Origin: Microcoleus sp. FACHB-831
GTDB lineage: Bacteria; Cyanobacteriota; Cyanobacteriia; Cyanobacteriales; FACHB-T130
Direction: 5' to 3'
Assembly (NCBI RefSeq): GCF_014695585.1
Contig: NZ_JACJON010000010.1
Coordinates: 1-64,000 of the forward strand
Length of the DNA: 64,000 bases
In this document: positions 34,465-43,569 of the stretch, piece by piece
How the letters are laid out: each line of letters begins with the position of its first letter
Numbering within the stretch: the stretch's first letter is position 1
The notes under the pieces: model-generated
Databases searched by the model: none
Told to the model about the DNA's origin: nothing
What the model saw: the letters and a program-made list of their open reading frames with translations, nothing else
Position numbers and translations under genes: made by a program

Positions 34465-37400
34465 TTAATCCTCAAACTCATCAAGGTTCATTCCAGGCAC
34501 GTCGGGGGGAAGAACTACACGGTAAACGCTGACTTTATGGCTTTCCCGCTGGTTGTATATATCAACCGCGATCGCCTCAAACCCGATCTCCACGCTGCCA
34601 AAGGGTACGGGTAACTGAGTCACCGTCTCCATATAGCCTGAAGTATTGGGCGTAAAATCCATCAACCAGCGCGGCCCATCGAGGACAGAGCGAGATTGTC
34701 GGTCTTGAATCCACAGTTTGACACCAGTCCTAGCAACAGTTGCAGGCAATTTTACCCATACTGTCACCTGTTCCCCAGCTGTGAGTTCGCCAGACGGCAC
34801 CATAATTTCCGGTGTCGGTACGGGGATATATTCAAACACCTGGATAGGTAGCGGTTGTGATAAGGGTTGCTGCATCTGAGGTTGCCCCCCAGAAGCTTGT
34901 AGAGCTGGCAAAGACAGATCGTCGTCTACCACAATTTCACCACCCCATAAGTCCGCGCTGACATCACCTAGAGGCAGCGGTTCTGGTTCCGCCGCGATCG
35001 CTGTTTCCCACTCTTCTGCTGGCTCCAGGTCCTCTGTAGACCCAGAACCGTAATCTAAATACCTATCTGGAAACAGCTCGCTAATCAATGCCTCAGCGTC
35101 ACCTAAGTCGGTATCAGGAAACATATCGTCTGCGGTGGGATCGGCCTCATCTGGCTCCTGCTCCTGCTCCTCCATCAATAATTCAGGTTCAGGTTCAGGT
35201 TCAGGTTCAGGTTCAGGTTCAGGTTCAGGTTCAGGTTCAGGTTCAGGTTCAGGTTCAGGTTCAGGTTCAGGTTCAGGCTGCACTTCCGGCTCTTCTATAC
35301 TGTCCGCATCAGCTCCAAAAGCCTCACTAAAAAATGATTCGCTCTTGAGCCATTCTGACAACTCAGCATCGGTTGCTATAGTATTAAGCCGCCACCAAAA
35401 ACGATCTTGCAGCCTCAACGCTTGAAACGAGTCCTCAACCGTACCAGGCTCCTGTGCAATTGGCTTGGCTACATCCTCTTGGGGTAGTTGAACCGAATCT
35501 TCAGAGCCTGCTGACTCCTCAACCAATTGGCGATCTAGGGCGCTAACGCCACTCTCAACCGCTTGTCCTTTCTCGTCGTATTCTGGAGTTTCAACCCCAA
35601 CCGCTCCCACTTCACGCTCGCCTAACCCATCTCCTGATGCCGTATCCGCGCTTAGTGGCCAATAATTTGTATATATAGAGGCGGCTTCATTAGTAATTTG
35701 GTTTTCCCAAGGAGATTCCCCCAGAGCCTCCTCTACAGGTCTAGGCGTAAATTTAGGATCGAATACTCTGCCCATACTCGGGTAGGTTGTTCCCACATTT
35801 TGCCCGTTGGCTCCAAACTCTGAGGGAGGCTCAACTAAACTGTCTGTAGTATCTAATGAGTTTTGATTTATCCCGTCAGTGGGGAGCAACTTCATACTCT
35901 CCTCGACTGAAGGACTCCCCGCCTCTAAAGACGCGATCGCCTGCGGCTCCTCCTCCAAAGCTGGCGTTAGAGCTGGTGGATGCACTCCATGCTCGTTCCG
36001 CATTTCCATCGAGCCAAGGTCATCGTAGAAATCAACCATCTGGTTCCAGTTGTCTGGTGTAATCTCTGGCGCTTCAGGCTGGGGAATACTCTCGCTCGAC
36101 TCTGAAACAAGGGTAATTGGTCTAGGTTTGGGAAGTTTCGGCAGTTGCAGAGATTTGGCTGCTTTTCTGATAGGAGCGGATTGATAAATTTGAGCTGGTA
36201 ACGGCTTACTGGGCGCAGGCTCAAAAGATGGAGTATTTTTGGTTGCTTCTTCCAGGTTAATAAGATCCAGGTTCAAGCGTGTAGGTTCTTCATTCTCGCC
36301 CTGTAGTGATTTTTGCAGTTGAAGAGATGAGTTTTGTAGGGAAGAAGCATGGGCAGTAATATTTTGTAAGGGCAATCCATTTGTATCTAAATTTCTGGCT
36401 GAGGCAATAGCGTTTTGTTGCAAATCCTTCACCCCTTGAGTTAATGACGAAGAACTTTTTATGGTGATGGGGTCTGCTATTACCTTCTTTTTTTGTTTCG
36501 GTATGGTGCTGTCTGTTTTGGGTGCAGAGATCGCTCCGAGTAATTGCTGCAAATCAGCTGTAATGCTGAAGGGTTGCGTTGCCAATGACCTCCCGCGATC
36601 GTCTGCAAGCGTAACTTCTGCCAAAATCAAACGGATGCCGCAGTTTGCGGGAAGCTCAAAGCTAAAGCTAAACGGAAACGGCGGCACAGAGGGCGTTAAT
36701 GGATGCCAACCTTCTAACAAAATTTGTGAGTTCTGCGGATCTCTTAACTTGTAGCGCAGCGCTCCTTTAAAAATAAAGCTACTAACGCTTTTATTGGCGC
36801 GATCGCCCACCCCATCAACATCCAAAATATCTACTTGCCCGCTCAATGTATGAGCCTCTCCTTGACGTGCCATGAGGTTTCCCTCATTTAAAGTCAAAAC
36901 AAAGGCATATTGGCTGGCGTCTGATGTTGTTGATTGGTGAGGGTGAAATTCATCTAGTTTCTCTGCGGCTGTTGCACCTGTTAAACTTGTTCCTAAAAAG
37001 GCGTTTGTGGTAGGAGTAACAAGTTGTTTGGGCATTCCCTCAACAGCAGCAGATGCCAGATTTTCTCCGCGAGAAAATGAATCTGAATCGGCAGGTGGAG
37101 TTAACTCAAACTCTTCCCATACCGGGTCCATCAATTGCTGCAATATTTGTTCGGCCATCTGTCGCGATTGCTCCATCAGCTCGTTTGCTGACAGAAAAGG
37201 TGCTTTTTCGGGCACTTTCGCGAGTAGATTGCCTGTTTCGATGGTTTCCCCCTCAGTTGCCATGCTTTCGAGGGTTGTTTCTCTCATTTCAGTGCTATCC
37301 CCAGCAACTGATAGCGGTAGATTTGAGCGAAGTGACGGTAGATGCACTCCTCGCTGATTAGGAGCGATCGCCCAATTTTTTTTCTCTTGGAATGTTACCT

Positions 37401-38217
37401 GATTGTCTGATATTTCCTGTGAGGCAATTGCGGGCGTCTCATCCACATTATCCACACTCTGATTAGGAGCGATCGCCCAATTGTCTTCCTGTTGGAATGT
37501 TACCTGATTGTCTAGTATTTCCTGTGAGACAATTGCGGGTGTCTCATCCACATTATCCACACTCTGATTAGGAGCGATCGCCCAATTGTCTTCCTGTTGG
37601 AATGTTACCTGATTGTCTGGTATTTCCTGTGAGGCAATTGCGGGTGTCTCATCCACATTACCTTTAAGCTGATTAGAAGCGATCGGTTCCAACTCTTGCT
37701 CTGTCGAGCTTAGATCCTGGGATTTTTCATTTTGCTCTGGGGCGAAATTAAGTATAGTTTCAGACGCGATCGCCCCAGCTTTTTGCTCTTTCGATCCCTC
37801 AGCCGCCTGGTTTATCTCCTGTGCATCTGCTGGCGAGGCAACTGTTGGGGGCAAGGTCTCTCCGGGCTTTGGTAAAACCCGCAGCTGAAGGGCTTGCTGC
37901 CAAGCGTCGCCTAGCATATCAGACATGATATCGCCAGAGCAACGCAGATCCCAGATACCTGGTTTGATGTAGGTAAAGGGTACGATCGCAATTAAACCAT
38001 CTGGGTTAGTGCGGCGCGATCGCTTCTGAGAACGGCGCTTGGGTGGATCTTCGTCTGTTGACTGATGGGTGATGCGAATTTCCACATCTGTGTTGGCACG
38101 GCTAGTGTGGCCAACTACCCGATATCGGCCTTCTTCAATTTCAACACTCGATGACGATTTTATGGAGCGCCAGGAGCGATCGCCCTCTCGCTGTAGTAAA
38201 AATTCCCAGGTATCCAT
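34465..38217 (-). CDS. Large acidic repeat-rich protein, function unknown
   Basis: 1250 residues. The N-terminal domain (about 1-120) begins MDTWEFLLQREGDRSWRSIK and looks like a beta-rich folded module. Other folded parts lie near residues 440-560 (FVLTLNEGNLMARQGEAHTL) and at the C-terminus (about 1120-1245: PSGELTAGEQVTVWVKLP, SGYMETVTQLPVPFGSVEI). Between them are long low-complexity acidic linkers, three copies of a 35-residue repeat and a (Pro-Glu)16 tract. I recognise it only as a cyanobacterial family without known function. No signal peptide or membrane helix is seen, so it is probably cytoplasmic. Confidence 0.75.
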   Translation of the reverse strand: MDTWEFLLQREGDRSWRSIKSSSSVEIEEGRYRVVGHTSRANTDVEIRITHQSTDEDPPKRRSQKRSRRTNPDGLIAIVPFTYIKPGIWDLRCSGDIMSDMLGDAWQQALQLRVLPKPGETLPPTVASPADAQEINQAAEGSKEQKAGAIASETILNFAPEQNEKSQDLSSTEQELEPIASNQLKGNVDETPAIASQEIPDNQVTFQQEDNWAIAPNQSVDNVDETPAIVSQEILDNQVTFQQEDNWAIAPNQSVDNVDETPAIASQEISDNQVTFQEKKNWAIAPNQRGVHLPSLRSNLPLSVAGDSTEMRETTLESMATEGETIETGNLLAKVPEKAPFLSANELMEQSRQMAEQILQQLMDPVWEEFELTPPADSDSFSRGENLASAAVEGMPKQLVTPTTNAFLGTSLTGATAAEKLDEFHPHQSTTSDASQYAFVLTLNEGNLMARQGEAHTLSGQVDILDVDGVGDRANKSVSSFIFKGALRYKLRDPQNSQILLEGWHPLTPSVPPFPFSFSFELPANCGIRLILAEVTLADDRGRSLATQPFSITADLQQLLGAISAPKTDSTIPKQKKKVIADPITIKSSSSLTQGVKDLQQNAIASARNLDTNGLPLQNITAHASSLQNSSLQLQKSLQGENEEPTRLNLDLINLEEATKNTPSFEPAPSKPLPAQIYQSAPIRKAAKSLQLPKLPKPRPITLVSESSESIPQPEAPEITPDNWNQMVDFYDDLGSMEMRNEHGVHPPALTPALEEEPQAIASLEAGSPSVEESMKLLPTDGINQNSLDTTDSLVEPPSEFGANGQNVGTTYPSMGRVFDPKFTPRPVEEALGESPWENQITNEAASIYTNYWPLSADTASGDGLGEREVGAVGVETPEYDEKGQAVESGVSALDRQLVEESAGSEDSVQLPQEDVAKPIAQEPGTVEDSFQALRLQDRFWWRLNTIATDAELSEWLKSESFFSEAFGADADSIEEPEVQPEPEPEPEPEPEPEPEPEPEPEPEPEPEPEPELLMEEQEQEPDEADPTADDMFPDTDLGDAEALISELFPDRYLDYGSGSTEDLEPAEEWETAIAAEPEPLPLGDVSADLWGGEIVVDDDLSLPALQASGGQPQMQQPLSQPLPIQVFEYIPVPTPEIMVPSGELTAGEQVTVWVKLPATVARTGVKLWIQDRQSRSVLDGPRWLMDFTPNTSGYMETVTQLPVPFGSVEIGFEAIAVDIYNQRESHKVSVYRVVLPPDVPGMNLDEFED
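35182..35277. repeat. Hexanucleotide tandem repeat, 16 copies, coding for (Pro-Glu)n
   Basis: TTCAGG is repeated 16 times without interruption, giving a Pro-Glu tract in the 1250-residue protein on the minus strand. Copy number changes by whole hexamers would keep the frame, so length can vary without inactivating the gene. Confidence 0.95.
37356..37690. repeat. 105-bp in-frame tandem repeat, three copies and a partial fourth
   Basis: Units start at 37356, 37461, 37566 and 37671 (gattaggagcgatcgccc or a close variant), period 105 bp. Each encodes 35 residues of the pattern NWAIAPNQ..DNVDETPAI.SQEI.DNQVTFQ. The second and third units are nearly identical, indicating recent duplication. Every unit includes a HIP1-type gcgatcg. 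Confidence 0.93.
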
Positions 38218-38458
38218 AGGCTGACCGGAGTTGGTGAGTTTGGTAAGAGCCGAGTTACTTCGCCCTTAAAGATTTTTGGAATTAACTATAGAATTCCGTA
38301 AGGATAGCAATTTAGCAATCCTACACGCAAAAATCCCTCTCAGGCCTATTGTTTTAAGTTTTATATTGGATATTTGTTAGCGCTCGAGAGCCTGACAGCT
38401 TCTGTATTAACAATTATCAACACATCAGCTTAATGCGCTCTCCCATCCCCAATAACTC

Positions 38459-39742
38459 CTAGCGCCTACTATCTATCTGCTGTCGCATTTCCACAGTTTT
38501 ATCCAATAGGTCAGCGATCGCGAGCGCTTCTTGTTCTTTTGTCGCCATCCACTTCAGCTTGACTGTTTGACTTGCTGCCTCTTCATCTCCCAAAATCAAG
38601 CAAGCGATCGCTCCACTTTTATCTGCCCGTGAAAATTGCTTCTTAAACGCACTGCCACTCAAGTCTAATTCCACGCTAAACCCAGCCCCTCGCAACTTTT
38701 GAGCTAAAACTAGGGCAAGAGACTCAGCGCGATCGCCCCTCGACACTAGATAAAAATCTAATTCGGATGTCGGTGCATTTGCTGTCTGTTGCAGCAATAT
38801 AATTAAACGCTCTAGGCCAATAGCCCACCCGACAGCGGGGGTATCCGAGCCACCCAATTCTGCCACAAGCCCATCGTAGCGTCCGCCACCGCAAACAGTA
38901 CCCTGGGAACCCAAGTTATCGGCATCGGAGATAATTTCAAAAGCTGTGTGGGTATAGTAGTCCAAACCGCGCACCAAGCGGGGATTAATTTTATAGCCAA
39001 TCCCCAAATCGCTCAATAGCTGTTTTACTTGTTCAAAGTGCCGTTTAGAGTCGTCTCCGAGATAGTCCAAAATACTGGGAGCATCCCCGGCAATTTCCTG
39101 AGTGCGTTTATCCTTACTATCCAAAATCCGCATTGGGTTGCGAGTCAGACGATCTTGTGAGTCTTTGTCTAACTCGTCTTTATAGGGTGTAAGGTAATCT
39201 ACCAAAGCTTGCCGATAAAGCTGTCTATCCTGCTGCTTTCCCAAAGAATTGATATTGAGTTGCAGATTTCTAAGACCGAGGGTTTGCAGGATATCCGTAG
39301 CGATCGCTATTACTTCTGCATCCGCCCGTGCAGCGCCACTGCCTATAACTTCTACCCCAAGTTGGTGAAATTGTCGCTGTCGCCCTGCTCCGGGACGCTC
39401 GTAGCGGAACATTGGGCCAGTATACCAAAGACGCTGGACGCCGCCTGCTGCAATGAGATTCTGTTCAATGACCGATCGCGCTACTCCAGCAGTACCTTCA
39501 GGACGCAGGGTAATGGAGCGATCGCCCCTATCCTTGAAGGTATACATTTCCTTTCCCACTACGTCTGTGGCTTCGCCAATGCCCCGTTCGTACAAATCCG
39601 TCTGCTCAAAAATCGGGGTGCGAATTTCCTGATAGGCGGCTTTGCCGAGAATTTCGCGTGCTACTGATTCTACCCGTTGCCAATAACCGACTTCAGAGGG
39701 CAGAATGTCCCGCGTTCCTCGTAAAGCTTGGATGGTGCCCAT
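38459..39742 (-). CDS. hisS: Histidyl-tRNA synthetase
   Basis: Class II aminoacyl-tRNA synthetase of 427 residues charging tRNA-His. Motif 1 surrounds EIRTPIFEQTDLYERGIG, motif 2 includes FRYERPGAGRQRQFHQLGVE, and the His-specific LVRGLDYYTHTAFE and motif 3 PAVGWAIGLERLI are present. The C-terminal anticodon-binding domain follows (ELDFYLVSRGDRAE). No partner hisZ is needed, since the protein is full length. A heptamer repeat lies just upstream. Confidence 0.97.
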   Translation of the reverse strand: MGTIQALRGTRDILPSEVGYWQRVESVAREILGKAAYQEIRTPIFEQTDLYERGIGEATDVVGKEMYTFKDRGDRSITLRPEGTAGVARSVIEQNLIAAGGVQRLWYTGPMFRYERPGAGRQRQFHQLGVEVIGSGAARADAEVIAIATDILQTLGLRNLQLNINSLGKQQDRQLYRQALVDYLTPYKDELDKDSQDRLTRNPMRILDSKDKRTQEIAGDAPSILDYLGDDSKRHFEQVKQLLSDLGIGYKINPRLVRGLDYYTHTAFEIISDADNLGSQGTVCGGGRYDGLVAELGGSDTPAVGWAIGLERLIILLQQTANAPTSELDFYLVSRGDRAESLALVLAQKLRGAGFSVELDLSGSAFKKQFSRADKSGAIACLILGDEEAASQTVKLKWMATKEQEALAIADLLDKTVEMRQQIDSRR

Positions 39743-39752
39743 TGTCTTACTT

Positions 39753-39790
39753 TAGATTTTAGATTTTAGATTTTAGATTTTAGATTCTAG
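39753..39790. repeat. Heptamer tandem repeat (AGATTTT)
   Basis: About five units of agatttt lie between hisS and the next gene. They resemble the short tandem heptamer repeats known from filamentous cyanobacteria. The left-hand units supply the last codons and stop of the gene at 39773-40102. Confidence 0.8.
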
Positions 39791-40102
39791 TCCATTATCG
39801 AAAATCATGGTATCAGCAATTTCTTCGCAATCCTGCCAAGGTTGATAGCGATCGCCGTAATAGGCCAAAATCTGATTTACGCGGTTTCTAGATTTAGCGT
39901 CAGCAGCTTTAGAATAATCGAGCCACAAGCCACCTACTTGGCTTTCGTTGTAATCAAACTGTTGCGATCGCGTTTGAATCAGACCGACTTCCATGCCTTG
40001 GACTTGCCGCAAATGGGCTGCCACTTCGCGATATATGGCTAGTGGCAATCCAGGAGAGCAAATATGCGATCGCTGCTTTTCTCCAGTTATACAAATTTGC
40101 AC
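39773..40102 (-). CDS. Conserved hypothetical protein, function unknown
   Basis: 109 residues starting at a GTG at 40102, with AAGGAG about 8 bases upstream. Visible segments are GLPLAIYREVAAHLRQVQGM and a C-terminal half with GLWLDYSKAADAKSRNRVN and QILAYYGDRYQPW. It looks like a small soluble cyanobacterial protein; I cannot name a function. Its 3' end (GLESKI) runs into the AGATTTT heptamer repeat, so the C-terminus has probably been altered by repeat slippage. Confidence 0.65.
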   Translation of the reverse strand: MQICITGEKQRSHICSPGLPLAIYREVAAHLRQVQGMEVGLIQTRSQQFDYNESQVGGLWLDYSKAADAKSRNRVNQILAYYGDRYQPWQDCEEIADTMIFDNGLESKI

Positions 40103-40161
40103 CCAATAAGCTCCTTCTTTAGCTACATGGGTACATTTTACGCTTCAAGCAACTGTTGATG

Positions 40162-41298
40162 TCACCCTTGCGCTGGGGGAAGAGCAGCAGTGGGCGCACC
40201 CGGTTGAGTTGGATCTGTGGGCGCTACTTTTTCCCCTACCCGTTTTGCTACCTCAACGCCGTATTGTTCGAGAATTACTACAGGGCTGGAAGCATCAGTC
40301 ATTTCAATCCGCTTGACTAGCACCTGACCATTTGATAACCGCTCTCCCGGTGAGACATATCGGCTTGTTGTTTCATTCGGTGCTTTCACAATAGCCTGCG
40401 CTACATTACCCACTTGAATCACCCCTGAAACTTCGACGCCACGAGCCAGAGCTGGGTCTGGTAGCTGTGGCAGTTCTGGCCTAAATATTTGGGGGCCTGC
40501 TGCCAACGAAGGTGGCGAAATAGGAGGTGGTGTAATTGGACGAGCAGCGATGGTAGTTTTCGAGGGCGATTTTTTAGCGTTGTTTGGGGCTTTGGCAATA
40601 ACACGCGGATTTAATGTGCCGGGTCTTCTAGCAATAACACGCGGATTTGACGTGCCGGGTCTTCTAGCAATAACACGCGGATTTGACGTGCCGGGTCTTC
40701 TAGCAATAACACGCGGATTTGATGTGCCCGATCTTCTAGCAATAGTGGGCTGACTTGTTGTGCTAGGACGAGAGCGACTTGGAACGCCAGCTTTTGGCGT
40801 CCGCGAAGATGGAGACGATATGTTCTTCCTAGTTTGCGCCGATGTCTTGCCTGTGGTTTGCCTATTAACTTTAGGCTGCTGTGGTATCCTCGGCACGGGC
40901 GGCACTCTTCTCGGAGTTGTAACCGGGCCTGGCCCTGCGCTGGGGCTTCCAGCTGGAGGTGTATCCGTTGGTTCAACGGTCAAAATCGGCTGCACGGGAA
41001 TTACAGCAAAGGGGTCTTTGCGCCCTTTTTGAATTCCTACGCTACGCTGATCGCTGTTAGTTGATTGAATCAACCCATTAATCGGTACTTCAGTCCCTGG
41101 TTGCCTAGCAACCACTGGTGTGTTAAAAGAAGGCTGAATTTTAGTAGCTGTGGTTGGTGTTGCTGCTGGGGAGGCGACCGGCGTAGGAGACGGCGTAGCG
41201 GCAGTTGGTGATGGAGGAGACTCCTCGCCCGAACAGCTTCCCAGCAAGATAGCCAGCATTCCCACAAACCCAATTAATGAAATTTTTCGCATAACCAT
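40162..41298 (-). CDS. Pro/Ser/Thr-rich lipoprotein with tandem repeats, function unknown
   Basis: 378 residues (or 376 from the second ATG at 41292). The signal ends in a lipobox, MLAILLGSCSGEE, then a Pro/Thr-rich low-complexity region. Residues about 187-235 carry four 12-residue repeats of the type RVIARRPGTSNP, basic and probably unstructured. A folded C-terminal domain (about 285-355) reads GVEVSGVIQVGNVAQAIVKA and SRYVSPGERLSNGQVLVKRI, resembling a small beta-barrel seen in pilus-assembly (PilP-like) proteins, but that is a weak impression. It is probably an envelope protein. Confidence 0.75.
   Translation of the reverse strand: MVMRKISLIGFVGMLAILLGSCSGEESPPSPTAATPSPTPVASPAATPTTATKIQPSFNTPVVARQPGTEVPINGLIQSTNSDQRSVGIQKGRKDPFAVIPVQPILTVEPTDTPPAGSPSAGPGPVTTPRRVPPVPRIPQQPKVNRQTTGKTSAQTRKNISSPSSRTPKAGVPSRSRPSTTSQPTIARRSGTSNPRVIARRPGTSNPRVIARRPGTSNPRVIARRPGTLNPRVIAKAPNNAKKSPSKTTIAARPITPPPISPPSLAAGPQIFRPELPQLPDPALARGVEVSGVIQVGNVAQAIVKAPNETTSRYVSPGERLSNGQVLVKRIEMTDASSPVVILEQYGVEVAKRVGEKVAPTDPTQPGAPTAALPPAQG
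40594..40737. repeat. 36-bp in-frame tandem repeat, four copies
   Basis: Four consecutive 36-bp units (agcaataacacgcggatttg...) starting at 40594, 40630, 40666 and 40702 lie inside the lipoprotein gene, followed by a partial unit. The middle copies are identical. They encode the RVIARRPGTSNP repeat. There are no spacers, so this is not a CRISPR array. Confidence 0.95.
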
Positions 41299-41485
41299 TC
41301 ACCCAAGGTTTGACCTAATTACGCCGCAGACTTACCCTTTGCAATAACATCCTGATTTCGGCCAGATGTTAGGGTATATATGATAATTTTAGTCTTTAAA
41401 GCCTAGCGCTTCCAAATCCGAAAATTTACTGACTTTTATAGTTTGCTTCTCTTGGGTGAATTTACCGAATATTCCCTCTTGCCAT

Positions 41486-42262
41486 TTAATTTTCAGCGCC
41501 TACCATTAGCTGCTTGAGGGATTCCAGCCCTTTTTTGACGCGACGCGAGACTGTGACGACACTGATATCTAACTGCTGTGCAACTTCCTTTTGTGTTAGG
41601 TCGTGTAGAAAAACATACTCTAAAATTTCTCTGGTTCGCTGTTCTAGCTGCACTAGAGCCTGTTGCAGGCGAATTTGATCTTCTTGGGCTAACTGGAAAC
41701 TACGATAACGGTTATCTGGTACGATTTCGCTTAACGAAGTGGTGCCTTCCTCTCCCTCACTTACTGGCACGTCTAAGCTTAGAGGCTCACGATTTTGATA
41801 AGCTAGTTTAATTTCCTGCCATTGCGATTCGGAAATATCTAGAGCCTTAGCTAGCTCTGCATCGGTCGGGTTGCGGTTGAATTGCAACCGTAAATCGTGA
41901 GTAAATTCCACAGCTTGTCGTTGTAGGGTCTGCCATTGACGAGGAATGCGGACAGAGCAGCTCTTATCGCGTAGATAATGCTGAATTTCACCCCTAATGT
42001 AAGGAATGGCGAAGGAACTAAATGCAGTTCCCTTCGTTATCTCGAAACGTTCAATTGCTCTAATTAAGCCGATAGAGCCAACTTGCAGCAAGTCTTCGTA
42101 GCTTTCGGTACATTGGTTGACCCAGTGATGCGCTTCTTTTCTAACCAATCCGAAGTTAATTTGTACCAAACGATTACGGACATCTGCCGAAGGCGATTGC
42201 TGATATTCTCGCAATAGTTGCCAGCTTTCATGCTTCAGTTGGTTGGAGACGTTGGTAGACAT
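41486..42262 (-). CDS. sigF: RNA polymerase sigma factor SigF (group 3)
   Basis: A 258-residue sigma-70 family factor lacking region 1.1. Region 2 includes RLVQINFGLVRKEAHHWVNQ, DLLQVGSIGLIRAIERFE and AFSSFAIPYIRGEIQHYLRD. Region 3 follows IPRQWQTLQRQAV. Region 4 has LTQKEVAQQLDISVVTVSRR (the helix-turn-helix). The sequence matches cyanobacterial SigF, which in Synechocystis controls pilus formation and motility. No anti-sigma gene is adjacent. Confidence 0.95.
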   Translation of the reverse strand: MSTNVSNQLKHESWQLLREYQQSPSADVRNRLVQINFGLVRKEAHHWVNQCTESYEDLLQVGSIGLIRAIERFEITKGTAFSSFAIPYIRGEIQHYLRDKSCSVRIPRQWQTLQRQAVEFTHDLRLQFNRNPTDAELAKALDISESQWQEIKLAYQNREPLSLDVPVSEGEEGTTSLSEIVPDNRYRSFQLAQEDQIRLQQALVQLEQRTREILEYVFLHDLTQKEVAQQLDISVVTVSRRVKKGLESLKQLMVGAEN

Positions 42263-42735
42263 AGCTAAGTTCAGTTAGGAGAGCAACGAGTGCTATAGGC
42301 TTAAGACTGTGCTTTATCTCTAGGTGGGATAAATAAAGATAAAGATTTACAGGAAGTAGTCTTATCCTCACCCTGGTTTAGGAGGAAGATCTATGAGGTT
42401 TGTTTCCTTTGTGGGGATTTTGGCCTTTTTCTCCCATAAGTCTATAATTTATCTACGTCTACCACAACAGCAATTCCACTAGGTCAACCTAGTGTTTCGA
42501 TAACTAAATTAATACTGAAAACAGGCTAAAGGTAGTCAGCAACAAGGAAAATGACCTAACCTAGCCTTGTACAACCAAACGGGGCAATCGAGGTACTAAA
42601 AGGGTTTGTGGGGGGGGTCTTGAGTTTGGCAAAGGCAAAATATCATAAAAAAAAGGGGCAACAAGCCCCTCTTCTTTACGCCAGCATTCTTAATGAATTA
42701 GGCGTGTATGCATAAGTTAGTCTGATTCAGACTGC
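42263..42735. other. Intergenic region upstream of sigF and downstream of psbO
   Basis: No gene was found in this 473-base region. It should hold the sigF promoter. The psbO terminator lies at its right end. A G-tract (gggggggg) occurs near 42610. Confidence 0.4.
42646..42671 (-). terminator. Rho-independent terminator of psbO
   Basis: On the minus strand aggggc, ttgtt, gcccct forms a GC stem-loop followed by eight T residues (42646-42653 on the plus strand are A). It is about 65 bases after the psbO stop. Confidence 0.85.
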
Positions 42736-43569
42736 TTAACCTTGTGCTGGTTCAAGCCGTCCGTAGAAAATACCCCGAATCTTGACTTCTTCTGGCTCGT
42801 CAGCGCCCAAGTCGGTATCTGAGGGCTGTTCGCTCTCAAATGTACCTGCAATTTCCCCGGTGCTACTATCTACCTTGGCGACTTGTAGGGAAATCTTACC
42901 CTTTAGAGTTTCAGCACGCTTGATGTTGGCACGCGATAGCTCTTCGCTATCGGCTTCGGCGGGGAGTGCTACAGCATTGTCATAGCCACTGGCGACACCA
43001 CGACCTTTAGGATCGAGGAAAACAGCGCCCCGGTAGGATGGGACGTAGAAATCTCCTTCAAAGTCGGTAGAAGTGTTGAGACTGTCCATACCAGCCTGGC
43101 TTTTGGCAACAAGACCTTTGATTGTGAACATAAAAGGTACTCGTTCGCCACCAGGGAGCTGGACGGTGATGGCTTGGAAGTCCAAACCATCTTTTTCAGT
43201 AAAGATCAGGCTCTTTTTATTGTCGATTTCGACAGTACCGCTGATCTGGTCCAGGGTGGAAGTATAACGTGTCAACAACTTGCCCTGAACAAATGTTGGC
43301 GCTTGCCGTTTATTAACCGATTCTTCTTTAACAAAGAAGGTGGTCGGCTGAAAGCACACGTCCTTCAGGGTATAGGACTGATTGGAATCTAGGGGTATGG
43401 AACCCCGTGTCGTTTCTGATAGGGATGGGCAGTTATTAGCTAGTCCGGTGCCTTTGATCTGGTCGTAGCTGAGTGGGGCACTGGTGGCATTTGCGGGTCC
43501 ATCACTACAAGCGGTTAGCACCCCCAAGCACAAGGCCAAGAATGCAACAATTAAAGCGCGATACCTCAT
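42736..43569 (-). CDS. psbO: Photosystem II manganese-stabilising protein
   Basis: The extrinsic 33-kDa subunit that stabilises the oxygen-evolving Mn cluster on the lumenal face of PSII. It is 277 residues including a signal (LALCLGVLTACSDG). Mature features include LSYDQIKGTGLANNCP, the disulfide pair NNCPSL and DVCFQPTTFFVKEE, and GRGVASGYDNAVALPA. The C-terminus has KIRGIFYGRLEPAQG. The ATG at 43569 has GAGG 6-8 bases upstream; an in-frame TTG at 43581 is unlikely. A strong terminator follows. Confidence 0.97.
   Translation of the reverse strand: MRYRALIVAFLALCLGVLTACSDGPANATSAPLSYDQIKGTGLANNCPSLSETTRGSIPLDSNQSYTLKDVCFQPTTFFVKEESVNKRQAPTFVQGKLLTRYTSTLDQISGTVEIDNKKSLIFTEKDGLDFQAITVQLPGGERVPFMFTIKGLVAKSQAGMDSLNTSTDFEGDFYVPSYRGAVFLDPKGRGVASGYDNAVALPAEADSEELSRANIKRAETLKGKISLQVAKVDSSTGEIAGTFESEQPSDTDLGADEPEEVKIRGIFYGRLEPAQG

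Noticed and set aside
35088-35425. Plus-strand frames of Gln-Val and Gly-Ser repeats
   Set aside because: They are shadows of the hexamer repeat in the minus-strand 1250-residue gene.
37356-37690. Possible CRISPR array or mobile repeat
   Set aside because: The period of 105 bp is an exact multiple of three and the repeat is coding.
40594-40737. CRISPR-like direct repeats
   Set aside because: Units are contiguous 36-bp copies without spacers and are in frame with a protein.
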